A program made the position numbers and the translations under genes. Positions 55,162 through 64,000 of a stretch of DNA of 64,000 nucleotides are shown piece after piece; position 1 is the first letter of the stretch; the number at the start of each line of letters is the position of its first letter. This DNA is from Nostoc sp. FACHB-280 (GTDB lineage Bacteria > Cyanobacteriota > Cyanobacteriia > Cyanobacteriales > Nostocaceae): contig NZ_JACJSD010000014.1 of the NCBI RefSeq assembly GCF_014697615.1, positions 62,001 to 126,000 on the forward strand. The letters are read 5' to 3'. The notes under the pieces were generated by a model. The model had not been told where the DNA came from. It worked only from the letters and a program-made list of their open reading frames with translations, and made no database searches.

Positions 55162-56120
55162 AATCTCTCTTCAATTAAGTATTCCCAGTTACCCCTACTA
55201 AAATTGATGACTATCCTCTGCGAATAAGTATAAGCAAATTGCTGGAGCTATATAGCTTCAGGAAAAAGCCCAGCCTATGGTTTCCCTACTTCAGTCAAGT
55301 GGCGTTTGTAGGTGTTCAAAACCCTTATACCCCTTATTTACAGATAACCCTAGCGCGTAATTTACGTCATTAAAAAGTTAAATTTTTAATACGTATTAGC
55401 AACATGGTTATATTTTTAACATACTTAAGTAAGGATACATAAGAGTTTAAAATTACAATATTTGTTTGCTGATAAATTGTTTAGCCAAAATAAATTACTC
55501 ATTAAAGATTGATTCAAACCTTTGTTTAGCAAGCAATAGATATCAAAGTAATTATTTATCAACTACTTAAATATCTTTGCATAAGTACTTAAAATAGTTA
55601 CTTTATAAACTTAAAGATTTGAATTACCATCTAGATATTTAATACCAGCTATGTCAAGATAAGTTTCTAGCTTCATACTCTCATCCTCAGAACTTTAGAT
55701 GATAATTTCACCGACTAGATTACAAAAAACTTACATTAACTTGCTGAACAAATATCTAAATCTAGAGTTACTAATTTTAAAATGAATCGTGATTAATACA
55801 GGGTTTCTATCAATTATCAAACCTACATCTTTAAAAGATGAACTGCTTTTTAATAAAAAAGCTTGCTGAAGAATATTTTGATATATAAGTAGATTCCTTT
55901 GTACCTTATGGCTCTAAGTATGCAGTTAATTAATGTAAAAACTTATATTCACACTTAATGTTGGAATGTTCTAACATCTCCAATTAAAAATAAAAAACAG
56001 ATATTCTAATATCTTGGCTCCCAAAACATCCCAGAGAATACTTTGATTGTTACTGCTGTCACCATCATCTATCCATATTTAATTTCGCATCTTTTGAACC
56101 AAAACGTATCTGTAAATATA
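55162..56120. other. AT-rich intergenic region upstream of the reductase gene
   Basis: About 960 bp, strongly AT-rich, with a short C-rich heptamer stretch (about 55320-55342, 'aacccttataccccttatt') and no supported gene or RNA. It should contain the reductase promoter. Confidence 0.45.
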
Positions 56121-59100
56121 ATGAATACCCAAAAATTTTCCACCCCTAAAACTGTTGTTTCTTTAATCGATTTCGTTTTTCAGAAATATCACGATGAGTT
56201 GGCTGTCATTGTAGAAGATCAGCAGTTTACTTACGGTGAATTGCAGCGGCGAACAGAACAGTTATCTCAATATTTAACTGCACAAGGTTGGCTACAACCA
56301 AACAGTTTAGTGGGACTCTGTATTGAACCTTCTTTTGAAATGATCGTTGCAATCTGTGCCATTTTAAAAGCAGGTGCAGCGTTTGTACCGCTTGATCCTG
56401 ATTTACCTCGTCAGCGACTCAGCTATATGATTGCTGATGCTAAATTAACTACAATTCTGACACAGCAAAAATTCGCTTTTGACCTTGAGCCAGCCATGCG
56501 GCAGAGTGGTTTGGATGGACAAATGTGTTTTTTAGACACTCCTACTGTCTGGCAACCTTTAACTACATCCTTGGCGTTATCACCCGTAGAGCCAGAGCAA
56601 TTAGCATATATAATTTATACATCTGGCTCTACAGGTATACCTAAAGGCGTAATGTTGACCCATCAAGGTTTGCTTAATCTTACAGAAGCTAGTTGTAGCA
56701 CTTTTAATATCATACCGGGCTTACGCTTACTTCAATTTGCTTCTATCAGTTTTGATGCCGCAGTTTGGGAAATTTTCACAGCATTATGTGGTGGAGCAAC
56801 TTTGGTATTAGGAGCAAGAGAGCAAATGCTTCCTGGACAACTCTTGGCCAACTTCATCACAAAACATCAGGTGCATTGGGTGATGCTATCTCCTTCTGTA
56901 CTTGCAACACTCACACCTTTCCGCAATCACTTAACTGATTTACGTATGGTTGTGGTAGGTGGCGAAGTTTGTCCTGTCTCACTGGCTCAAGCTTGGGTAT
57001 CACCCCAAACTCGCTTTTTCAATGCTTATGGCCCAACAGAAATCACTGTTTGCTGCACAATGTACGAGTTTCAGCAACAGGATATTAATTTGCCTATTGG
57101 TTATGCACTGCCAAATGTAGAGCTATATGTTCTTGATGAAGAGCTTCAACTTTGTCAGCCTGGTGAAAAAGGTGAGCTATATGTAGGCGGTATGGGAGTA
57201 GCCAAAGGCTATCTAGATAAACCGGAAATTACCAGTTCTCGTTTTCTAGATAATCCATTTGGTGTTGGCAAAATTTATAAAACGGGTGATGTTGTTTATG
57301 AAGATGCCGATCATCCAGGATTAGTACACTATGCAGGTAGGTCTGATCATCAGGTAAAAATTCGGGGTAAGCGCATAGAAATAGAAGCTATTGAGATGAT
57401 ACTGGCTCAACATCCAGGAGTACAGACGAACGCAGTTAAAGCAATTAAAACTACACGTATAGACAGTAGTGATGTACCAGAAAATTACGGTATATCAATG
57501 CTGGTTGCATACGTCGTTCCGAAAGCTGGGCAGTTTTTGACAGAAAAGCACTTACAACGCTTTGCAGCCGAGCAACTACCAGATTATATGGTGCCAACAC
57601 GTTTTGTGTTTATGGACGAATTGCCTTTGCTACCTAATCGCAGCAAAGTAGACCGAAATGCTTTACCAGAATTGCCTCCAACACCATCTTTTGTCACCGA
57701 TACGATGGATAACTCCATCAAAATTGCGGTAGTGTTTGACGAAGCTTTAGAGTTACCAACTGGAACTTGTAAACCTCACTCTAATTTCTTTGAGATGGGT
57801 GGTAGTTCCCTGTGCATAGCTCATGTTTTATATGGACTGGAACGGGATTTTGGTGTGACTATTCCTTCTCGGTTAATTTATGAATATCCCACACCATCGG
57901 ATGTAGCAAGATTATTAGAGCAATTTAAACTCAAAAGTGAAAGTGTCGCTCATGATAGACACATTGATTTAAAGGCAGAAGCTGTACTTTCACCAAATTT
58001 GAATACATCAATTTGGAAACAACCACCACAAGCTAAATATGACTGTGCATTAATTACAGGTGCAACGGGTTTTCTAGGCGCACACTTGCTGGATGAACTG
58101 TTGACAAGAGGTAGCTATAGAAAAATCTATTGCTTGATTAGAGCAGAAAACCAAGCGATTGCGATTGAAAGACTACGTACAACCTTCATACAGTATCAGT
58201 TACCAACGGCGAAACTTGAACAGGTAAATGTTCTTAATGGCGATCTCGAACAACCACAGTTGCAACTATCAACACAATTATTTGATCAACTGGGTGACGA
58301 AGTTGATCAAATTTACCATGTAGCTGCTGATACTAATTACATCAAACCTTACTCATTGATCAAAAAGCCCAATGTTGATGGAACTGCAAATATCCTGACT
58401 TTAGCAGCACATCGTCGGCATAAAACTCTGCATTACTTATCTACTTTGGCTGTTTATGGCTCAATCACTTCATTACTAGGTATAAATGATGTCGTAGAAG
58501 ACCTTGACATTGACCTATGTGAAGGAATTATGTCTGTAGAGTATGGATATGTAAGGTCAAAGTGGGTTGCCGAAAGAATGTTACATTCAGCCAGAGAACA
58601 AGGATTAGCCGTTTCTATTTATCGTCCAGGTTTTATTTCTGGACACAGACAAACCAAAATCGCTAACCTGAATGATATGTTTTACCGCTTTGTGAGTGGT
58701 TGTATTCAGATGGGTATGTATCCAGAGTTTCCTGAAAAACGTTGGGTTCCAACACCTGTGGACTATGTGGCTGAAGCGATCGCTCATCTTTCACTGGATG
58801 CAACATATACTGGTGGCCAGTACAATATCCTTGTCCCTAAAGAAAAAGAATTAAGTCATTTAGAAATATTTGAATACATTGAGGAGTTGGGCTATCCTCT
58901 ACAAAAGATTTCGCCAAAAAATTGGTTGAATGCACTTTCTACTCTGCCAACTACGAATCCTTTACATCCCTTAATTTCGTTTTTCCAAGAGAAAGTTTAT
59001 CAAGACCGTAGCACTATTTTAGAAGTACACCATCGTACTCCCAACTTCCTGACAGAAAATGTCCTTCAAGCTATCGAGGGTACTAATATTGAATGTCCAG

Positions 59101-59195
59101 CAATAGACAAAAATCTGATTAGACAATACTTACCCAACTTTGATAGACATTTCTTAACCAGACAATTCCAAAATCCAGCCGCACTCAATTATTAG
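56121..59195 (+). CDS. One-module NRPS-like carboxylic acid reductase (A-T-R)
   Basis: A 1,024-residue enzyme with three domains. Adenylation (about 20-530): YIIYTSGSTGIPKGVM (A3), NAYGPTEITVC (A5), GELYVGGMGVAKGYLD, IYKTGDVVYE (A7), GRSDHQVKIRGKRIE (A8) and NRSKVDRNALP (A10 Lys). Carrier (about 545-620): FFEMGGSSL, with the phosphopantetheine Ser in GGSS. Thioester reductase (about 640-1000): ALITGATGFLG for NADPH, LSTLAVYG, and Y-x-x-x-K in YVRSKWVAERM. Such proteins load an acid on the carrier and release it as aldehyde or alcohol. Aligned by eye to GrsA the pocket reads D-A-W-M-V-G-A-V-C-K, close to the Phe code. Start ATG 56121 (MNTQKF); an upstream frame is unlikely. A kinase gene follows. 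Confidence 0.93.
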   Translation: MNTQKFSTPKTVVSLIDFVFQKYHDELAVIVEDQQFTYGELQRRTEQLSQYLTAQGWLQPNSLVGLCIEPSFEMIVAICAILKAGAAFVPLDPDLPRQRLSYMIADAKLTTILTQQKFAFDLEPAMRQSGLDGQMCFLDTPTVWQPLTTSLALSPVEPEQLAYIIYTSGSTGIPKGVMLTHQGLLNLTEASCSTFNIIPGLRLLQFASISFDAAVWEIFTALCGGATLVLGAREQMLPGQLLANFITKHQVHWVMLSPSVLATLTPFRNHLTDLRMVVVGGEVCPVSLAQAWVSPQTRFFNAYGPTEITVCCTMYEFQQQDINLPIGYALPNVELYVLDEELQLCQPGEKGELYVGGMGVAKGYLDKPEITSSRFLDNPFGVGKIYKTGDVVYEDADHPGLVHYAGRSDHQVKIRGKRIEIEAIEMILAQHPGVQTNAVKAIKTTRIDSSDVPENYGISMLVAYVVPKAGQFLTEKHLQRFAAEQLPDYMVPTRFVFMDELPLLPNRSKVDRNALPELPPTPSFVTDTMDNSIKIAVVFDEALELPTGTCKPHSNFFEMGGSSLCIAHVLYGLERDFGVTIPSRLIYEYPTPSDVARLLEQFKLKSESVAHDRHIDLKAEAVLSPNLNTSIWKQPPQAKYDCALITGATGFLGAHLLDELLTRGSYRKIYCLIRAENQAIAIERLRTTFIQYQLPTAKLEQVNVLNGDLEQPQLQLSTQLFDQLGDEVDQIYHVAADTNYIKPYSLIKKPNVDGTANILTLAAHRRHKTLHYLSTLAVYGSITSLLGINDVVEDLDIDLCEGIMSVEYGYVRSKWVAERMLHSAREQGLAVSIYRPGFISGHRQTKIANLNDMFYRFVSGCIQMGMYPEFPEKRWVPTPVDYVAEAIAHLSLDATYTGGQYNILVPKEKELSHLEIFEYIEELGYPLQKISPKNWLNALSTLPTTNPLHPLISFFQEKVYQDRSTILEVHHRTPNFLTENVLQAIEGTNIECPAIDKNLIRQYLPNFDRHFLTRQFQNPAALNY

Positions 59196-59355
59196 TAGTT
59201 AACCAGATTCCCAATTTTTATTTAAAATTGGGAATCTGATTCTTCTACTTCTACAAAATAATAGGCTGAATAGAGTATCAAAATTTTTAATTTGTAAATC
59301 ATAGAAAATAGTTAAAAAGTTAACTATTTTTTGTTTATTCACAAAGGTAATAATT

Positions 59356-62300
59356 ATGTTAGCAGTGGATTCAATATCAGGGTATGACTTAAACGAAATG
59401 CTCCATGAAGGAGATGATACCATTATTTATCGTGCTAGATCAGTATATGACCAACAACCGATTATTCTCAAGATACTAAAAGCTGATTATCCTTCCATAG
59501 ATGCGATCGCTCGTTTGAGACATGAATATAAAATTACCGCTAACCTAGATTTAGCTGGTGTTGTCAAAGCTTTAAGACTAGAAACCCACAAAAATCGGCT
59601 GGCGATCGTATTTGAAGATATTAATGGCTACTCTTTAAAACAACTGCTAAATCACAGCAAACAAGACCTAAAGAGTTTTATGAGCATTGCCATTCAGTTA
59701 GCTAAAGCTCTAGTGTCTGTACATAGTTGCCATATTATTCATAAAGATATTAAACCTGCCAACATCATCATTAATCCAGAAACTGGTATTGTTAAACTTA
59801 CTGATTTTAGTATTGCTTCACGTCTAGATAAAGAAATACCTCAACTAGCTAACCCCAATCAACTAGAAGGTACTTTGGTTTATATGTCTCCAGAACAAAC
59901 AGGGAGAATGAACCGTAACCTTGACTATCGCAGCGATTTTTACTCTCTTGGGGTGACTTTTTATGAAATACTTACTGAGCAACTACCTTTTCAAAGTAAT
60001 GACCCTCTAGAATTGGTTTACTCTCATATTGCCAAAGAACCTATAGATATTGAAATATTAAACTCCGAAATTCCTAGTGCCATCTGTTCTCTAGTTAAGA
60101 AATTGATGGCAAAAAATGCTGAAGATCGCTATCAAACAGCTAAAGGATTGTTAGCAGACTTAGAAATCTGTCGGGAACAATTAGAAACAACAGGTAAAAT
60201 CTCTAATTTTGTACCTGGTCGCTTAGATATTTTAAGCCAATTGCTAATTCCCCAAAAGCTTTATGGTAGAGAAACTCAAGTTAATTCACTGTTAGAAGCT
60301 TTTGAGCGTGTCAGCCAAGGTAAGCGTGAATTAGTATTAGTTTCTGGCTATTCCGGAATTGGAAAATCTTCAGTAGTTAATGAAGTCAATAAACCCATCA
60401 CTCGTGCCAAAGGCTTTTTTATTAGTGGGAAATTTGACCAGTTTCAACGTAATGTTCCATACGCTTCATTTATTCAAGCTTTTAGTTCATTAATGCGGCA
60501 ATTGCTAACAGAAGATGACCAAAAGTTTGAAACCTGGCGGCGGAAAATATTAGCAGCTGTGCAGTCCTATGGCAAAGTTATTACTGATGTGATTCCTGAA
60601 GTGGAATTAGTAATCGGCAAACAACCAGACGTAGTTACACTAAGTGCAGCAGAATCACAAAACCGCTTCAATCGTGTTTTTACAGATTTTATCCGCGTCT
60701 TTGCCACGAAAGATAACCCTTTAGTCATCTTTTTAGATGACTTACAATGGGCTGATTCAGCGACTCTCAAGTTAATAGAATTACTCATTACTGACCAAAA
60801 AACTAAATATTTATTGTTAATTGGTGCTTATCGTAATAATGAAGTTAGCATTACACACCCCTTAATTCAAACTATTGAACAAATTGGTAAAAAGCATAAT
60901 ATTGTGAACAATATTGTGTTACAAGATTTATCTGTTGACAATTATCATCAATTAGTTGCTGATACACTTCATAATAACTCATTAACAATCAAACCTCTAG
61001 TAGATTTACTCTACAATAAAACTGCGGGTAATCCATTCTTTTTAACGCAATTATTATTGGTATTACACCAAGAAAACTTATTTGAATTTGACTTTCATCT
61101 AGGTTCATGGCAGTGGGATATAGAGAAAATTCAAAGCATTGGTATTATTGATCAACGTATCGTAGAATTAATTGCTAACAGAATTAGAAGCCTGCCGATC
61201 GCCACACAAGAAATATTGAAACTGGCTGCTTGTATTGGTAATAGATTTTCCCTAGATATCCTTTCTATTGTTAGTGGTAACTCTCCAGCAAGTACTGCTA
61301 ATGATCTGTACTCAGCATTGCAATGTGGATTAATTTTACCTTTGAGTGATGCGTATCGCATCCCCTTAGTTTTTGAACAGGAAGAATCTGCTAAACTAAC
61401 TTTTGATTCTAAGCAAATTACTTATAAATTTTTACATGACCGTATACAACAAGCTGCTTATTCATTAATTCCTGAAAATCAAAAACAAGAAACACACTTA
61501 CAAATAGGGCGTTTGTTACTAGAACAAACACCTGCTGAATTAATTTCCGAAAATGTTTTAGATATTGTTAATCAACTGAATGTTGGCTGGGACTTATTAA
61601 GTGAACAATCCGAAAAATATGAACTAGCCAAACTTAACCTGATTGCAGGCAAAAAAGCCAAAGCAGCTACTGCGTATGAGGCATCTGCGAAATATTTAAA
61701 TATAGGTTTAAAACTTTTGGCAGCAGATAGTTGGCGAACTAACTACAAGCTTACATTAGATTTATACACAGAAACCACAGAGATAGAGTATTTAAATGGT
61801 AATTTTGAGCAGTCTAATTATTTAGGCAATACTGCCCTTAATCGCACCAACAATATTCTAGAAAAAGTGAAATTGTATGAAGTAAAAATGCTGGTTTATA
61901 TGGCACAAAACCAGATGCCAGAAGTTCTCGATATTGGAGTAAAATCTCTCAAGGAATTAGGCGTAATCTTACCAAATAATCCTACACAATTACACGTTTT
62001 ATCAGCATTATTTGAAACAAAAATAGCATTGGTAGGTAAACCAATAGAAAAGTTAGCTTTATTACCTGAGATGTCTGATCCTTATAAACTAGCCGCTATG
62101 CAAATACTATTGCAGATGGTGCCAGCTGCTAGTCAGGCAGGATCTTTTCTATTTCTGTTATCTGTATTGGCAATGGTGAGATTATCCATTAAATACGGAC
62201 AATCGCCTGTTTCAGCTTATGGTTATGCAGCTTACGGCACTGTTTTAACTGATAAATTTAACCAATTTGAAACAGGCTATAAATTAGGTAAACTGGCAGT

Positions 62301-64000
62301 TAAATTGCTAGAAAATATGACTGGTAATTCTCTCAAAGCTACTGTTTACTTTGTACATAACGGTACCATTAGCTTTTATAAAGAGCCTCTTAAAGATACA
62401 ATTCCACCACTTTTAGAAGGTATGCAGAGTGGAGTTGAATTAGGCAATATCGAAAATGCTGGTTATTGTGCTGTCATCGCAGGTTATCATGCTTTACTGT
62501 CTGGAGAAAATTTAGAATCAGTAGAACAGAAAATAGCTGGCTATGTTGATTTAATGCAGAAATTAAAGTTGGAATCGTTAGCAGCAGCTACCAGCCTTTT
62601 TAGGCAAGCAGCTTTAAATTTACGCTCCAAGTCATCGCAAAAAGCTGTATTAATTGGTGAAGCTTTTGATGAAATTACGATGGCATCGGAGTTATTAAAA
62701 AATTATTCCTTCAAAGGTTTTTATTATGGATGTAAAACTATAGTTTGTTATTTATTTAACGAATATCAATTAGCAGTAGAAAATGCCATCTTAGCAGAAA
62801 AAACTCATGCAGATAACGTAGGATTACTAATTTATACCGCTAATAATTTTTATTACTCCCTGGCTATGACAGCACTCTGTAATCAAGCTTTACCGACACA
62901 AAAGCAGCAGTATTTAAAACAAGTATCTGCTAATCAAAAGCAAATGAAAAAATGGGCGACTCAAGCACCATGTAACTTTCAGCATAAATATGAGCTAGTA
63001 GAAGCAGAAAGAGCCAGAGTATTAGGTCATTTCCAAGTAGCAACTGAATTGTATGATCGTGCTATTACAGGAGCAAAAAATAATGGTTATATTGCTGAGG
63101 AAGCTTTAGCAAATGAACTCGCAGCCAAATGTTATCTAGAGTTTGGTAAAGAAAAAATTGCCAAAATGTATATGACAGAAGCTTATTATGGTTATATTCA
63201 TTGGGGTGCTGTAGCGAAAGTTCAATATTTAGATGATAACTATAATAATTTAATTATTCGTAGCATAAACCATAAACAATTAGAAATAGATGTGACTCGC
63301 ACGATCGCCACAACAAAAATTAATTATACAAGCACAACAAGTAATAACGATGGTGTTTTAGATTTAGCTACAATATTGAAAGCTTCTCAAGCAATTAGTG
63401 GTGAAATAGTGCTTGATAAACTCCTAGAAAAACTTTTACAGATAATTCTGGAAAATGCTGCGGCTCAAAAGGGTTGCTTGATTTTACTGAAAGAGAATGA
63501 ATTATTCATAGAAGCAATCAATGATATTGATAGTCAGTCAATTATTCTGCCATCAACTCCTATAAAATCAAGTGAAGATATCCCAGTTTCTCTAATTGAA
63601 TACGTCGCTAGGAGTCAAGAAGTTTTAGTCATCAATGATGCTATTTCTGAGGCTAATTCTCAAGCTAATTCTTATATTCAAAAGTATAAACCAATTTCTA
63701 TATTGTGTAACCCTATCTTTTATCAGGGTAAGTTTATTGGCATTTTGTACTTAGAAAATAGGCTAATTGCCAGTGCATTTACCAAAGAGAATATCAAAGT
63801 ATTAAATTTAATTACCTCTCAAGCAGCAATTTCTTTAGAAAATTCTCGATTATATCAGCAGGCTCAAAACTATGCCAAACAATTAGAGTCTTCGCTGTCT
63901 GATCTGAAGGAAATGCAACTACAATTAGTTCAAAGTGAAAAAATGTCTACTTTAGGTAATTTAGTTTCTGGGATAGCTCATGAAATTAATAATCCTATTG
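59356..64000 (+). CDS. HstK-type multidomain Ser/Thr and histidine kinase, 3' truncated by window end
   Basis: At least 1,548 residues, continuing past the window. Domains in order: Ser/Thr kinase (about 9-270) with Lys in PIILKILK, catalytic HKDIKPANI, DFS in place of DFG (KLTDFSIAS), and YMSPEQTGRMN; a signalling ATPase with P loop GYSGIGKSS (about 332) and Walker B VIFLDDLQWADSATL; a long helical (TPR-like) region to about 1,320; a GAF domain (about 1,345-1,500) including SILCNPIFYQGKFIGILYLEN; then the start of a HisKA domain with phospho-acceptor GIAHEINNP at the edge. Members regulate differentiation, including heterocyst development, in Anabaena. The start ATG 59356 is 160 bp after the reductase stop, so it may be cotranscribed or separately promoted. 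Confidence 0.93.
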   Translation, partial: MLAVDSISGYDLNEMLHEGDDTIIYRARSVYDQQPIILKILKADYPSIDAIARLRHEYKITANLDLAGVVKALRLETHKNRLAIVFEDINGYSLKQLLNHSKQDLKSFMSIAIQLAKALVSVHSCHIIHKDIKPANIIINPETGIVKLTDFSIASRLDKEIPQLANPNQLEGTLVYMSPEQTGRMNRNLDYRSDFYSLGVTFYEILTEQLPFQSNDPLELVYSHIAKEPIDIEILNSEIPSAICSLVKKLMAKNAEDRYQTAKGLLADLEICREQLETTGKISNFVPGRLDILSQLLIPQKLYGRETQVNSLLEAFERVSQGKRELVLVSGYSGIGKSSVVNEVNKPITRAKGFFISGKFDQFQRNVPYASFIQAFSSLMRQLLTEDDQKFETWRRKILAAVQSYGKVITDVIPEVELVIGKQPDVVTLSAAESQNRFNRVFTDFIRVFATKDNPLVIFLDDLQWADSATLKLIELLITDQKTKYLLLIGAYRNNEVSITHPLIQTIEQIGKKHNIVNNIVLQDLSVDNYHQLVADTLHNNSLTIKPLVDLLYNKTAGNPFFLTQLLLVLHQENLFEFDFHLGSWQWDIEKIQSIGIIDQRIVELIANRIRSLPIATQEILKLAACIGNRFSLDILSIVSGNSPASTANDLYSALQCGLILPLSDAYRIPLVFEQEESAKLTFDSKQITYKFLHDRIQQAAYSLIPENQKQETHLQIGRLLLEQTPAELISENVLDIVNQLNVGWDLLSEQSEKYELAKLNLIAGKKAKAATAYEASAKYLNIGLKLLAADSWRTNYKLTLDLYTETTEIEYLNGNFEQSNYLGNTALNRTNNILEKVKLYEVKMLVYMAQNQMPEVLDIGVKSLKELGVILPNNPTQLHVLSALFETKIALVGKPIEKLALLPEMSDPYKLAAMQILLQMVPAASQAGSFLFLLSVLAMVRLSIKYGQSPVSAYGYAAYGTVLTDKFNQFETGYKLGKLAVKLLENMTGNSLKATVYFVHNGTISFYKEPLKDTIPPLLEGMQSGVELGNIENAGYCAVIAGYHALLSGENLESVEQKIAGYVDLMQKLKLESLAAATSLFRQAALNLRSKSSQKAVLIGEAFDEITMASELLKNYSFKGFYYGCKTIVCYLFNEYQLAVENAILAEKTHADNVGLLIYTANNFYYSLAMTALCNQALPTQKQQYLKQVSANQKQMKKWATQAPCNFQHKYELVEAERARVLGHFQVATELYDRAITGAKNNGYIAEEALANELAAKCYLEFGKEKIAKMYMTEAYYGYIHWGAVAKVQYLDDNYNNLIIRSINHKQLEIDVTRTIATTKINYTSTTSNNDGVLDLATILKASQAISGEIVLDKLLEKLLQIILENAAAQKGCLILLKENELFIEAINDIDSQSIILPSTPIKSSEDIPVSLIEYVARSQEVLVINDAISEANSQANSYIQKYKPISILCNPIFYQGKFIGILYLENRLIASAFTKENIKVLNLITSQAAISLENSRLYQQAQNYAKQLESSLSDLKEMQLQLVQSEKMSTLGNLVSGIAHEINNPI

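Overview
The window is chromosomal DNA of a filamentous cyanobacterium, most likely a heterocyst-former of the Nostoc/Anabaena/Tolypothrix type. The evidence is the dense scatter of GCGATCGC (HIP1) octamers, the light-independent protochlorophyllide reductase genes chlL and chlN, helical carotenoid proteins and an OCP C-terminal-domain homologue, Ycf35, a Tab2-type RNA-binding protein, an HstK-type kinase, and many degenerate heptanucleotide repeat arrays (STRRs) typical of this group. I see no rRNA, convincing tRNA, CRISPR array, phage or transposase gene. The only mobile-looking items are one MITE-like element and short palindromic repeats.

Layout. 1-6.0 kb: the 3' part of a hybrid histidine kinase, a DUF3445 haem oxidase-like protein, purH, a VOC protein and an EamA transporter. 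6.2-16.5 kb: a long di-haem cytochrome c peroxidase, a large zinc metalloprotease, a MATE exporter, a Uma2 protein, an LpxB-related protein and two small hypotheticals. 17-29 kb: an M23 endopeptidase, an AbrB-like protein, alpha-glucan phosphorylase with a possible 46-codon leader gene, DUF6745, Tab2, DUF2470, a metallophosphatase, an M48 protease, DUF4330, an alpha/beta hydrolase and an armadillo-fold membrane protein. 29-35 kb: FtsE, a WecG-type glycosyltransferase, a NarL-type regulator, then a SpoIIE phosphatase coupled to an RsbW-like kinase. 35-40 kb: a photoprotection cluster with an OCP C-terminal homologue, two helical carotenoid proteins, queG and a HAD phosphatase. 40-49 kb: a MacB/LolD-type ATPase, the DUF2997-Ycf35-ferredoxin operon, a KDPG aldolase, an L,D-transpeptidase, a BASS transporter, and a sulfatase overlapping its formylglycine-generating enzyme. 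49-54 kb: a Trp-rich protein and the chlL-DUF5331-chlN operon. 54-64 kb: two orphan hypotheticals, a one-module adenylation-thiolation-reductase enzyme, and a giant Ser/Thr-His kinase that runs off the window.

Functional themes. The 35-40 kb cluster should bind, transfer and use ketocarotenoids for singlet-oxygen or phycobilisome quenching. chlL and chlN give dark chlorophyll synthesis (chlB is not here). The sulfatase and its maturase form a self-sufficient sulfate-ester hydrolysis unit. The reductase and neighbouring kinase look like a regulated small-molecule (aldehyde or alcohol) pathway with no known product.

Besides genes, the most striking feature is how repeats shape gene ends. Several convergent gene pairs are separated by inverted heptamer arrays, and several stop codons lie inside such arrays. 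One array is translated in frame inside the LpxB-like protein. One dispersed repeat of about 110 bp occurs twice with a compensatory base-pair change in its hairpin. All family assignments rest on motifs read by eye; no database search was possible.
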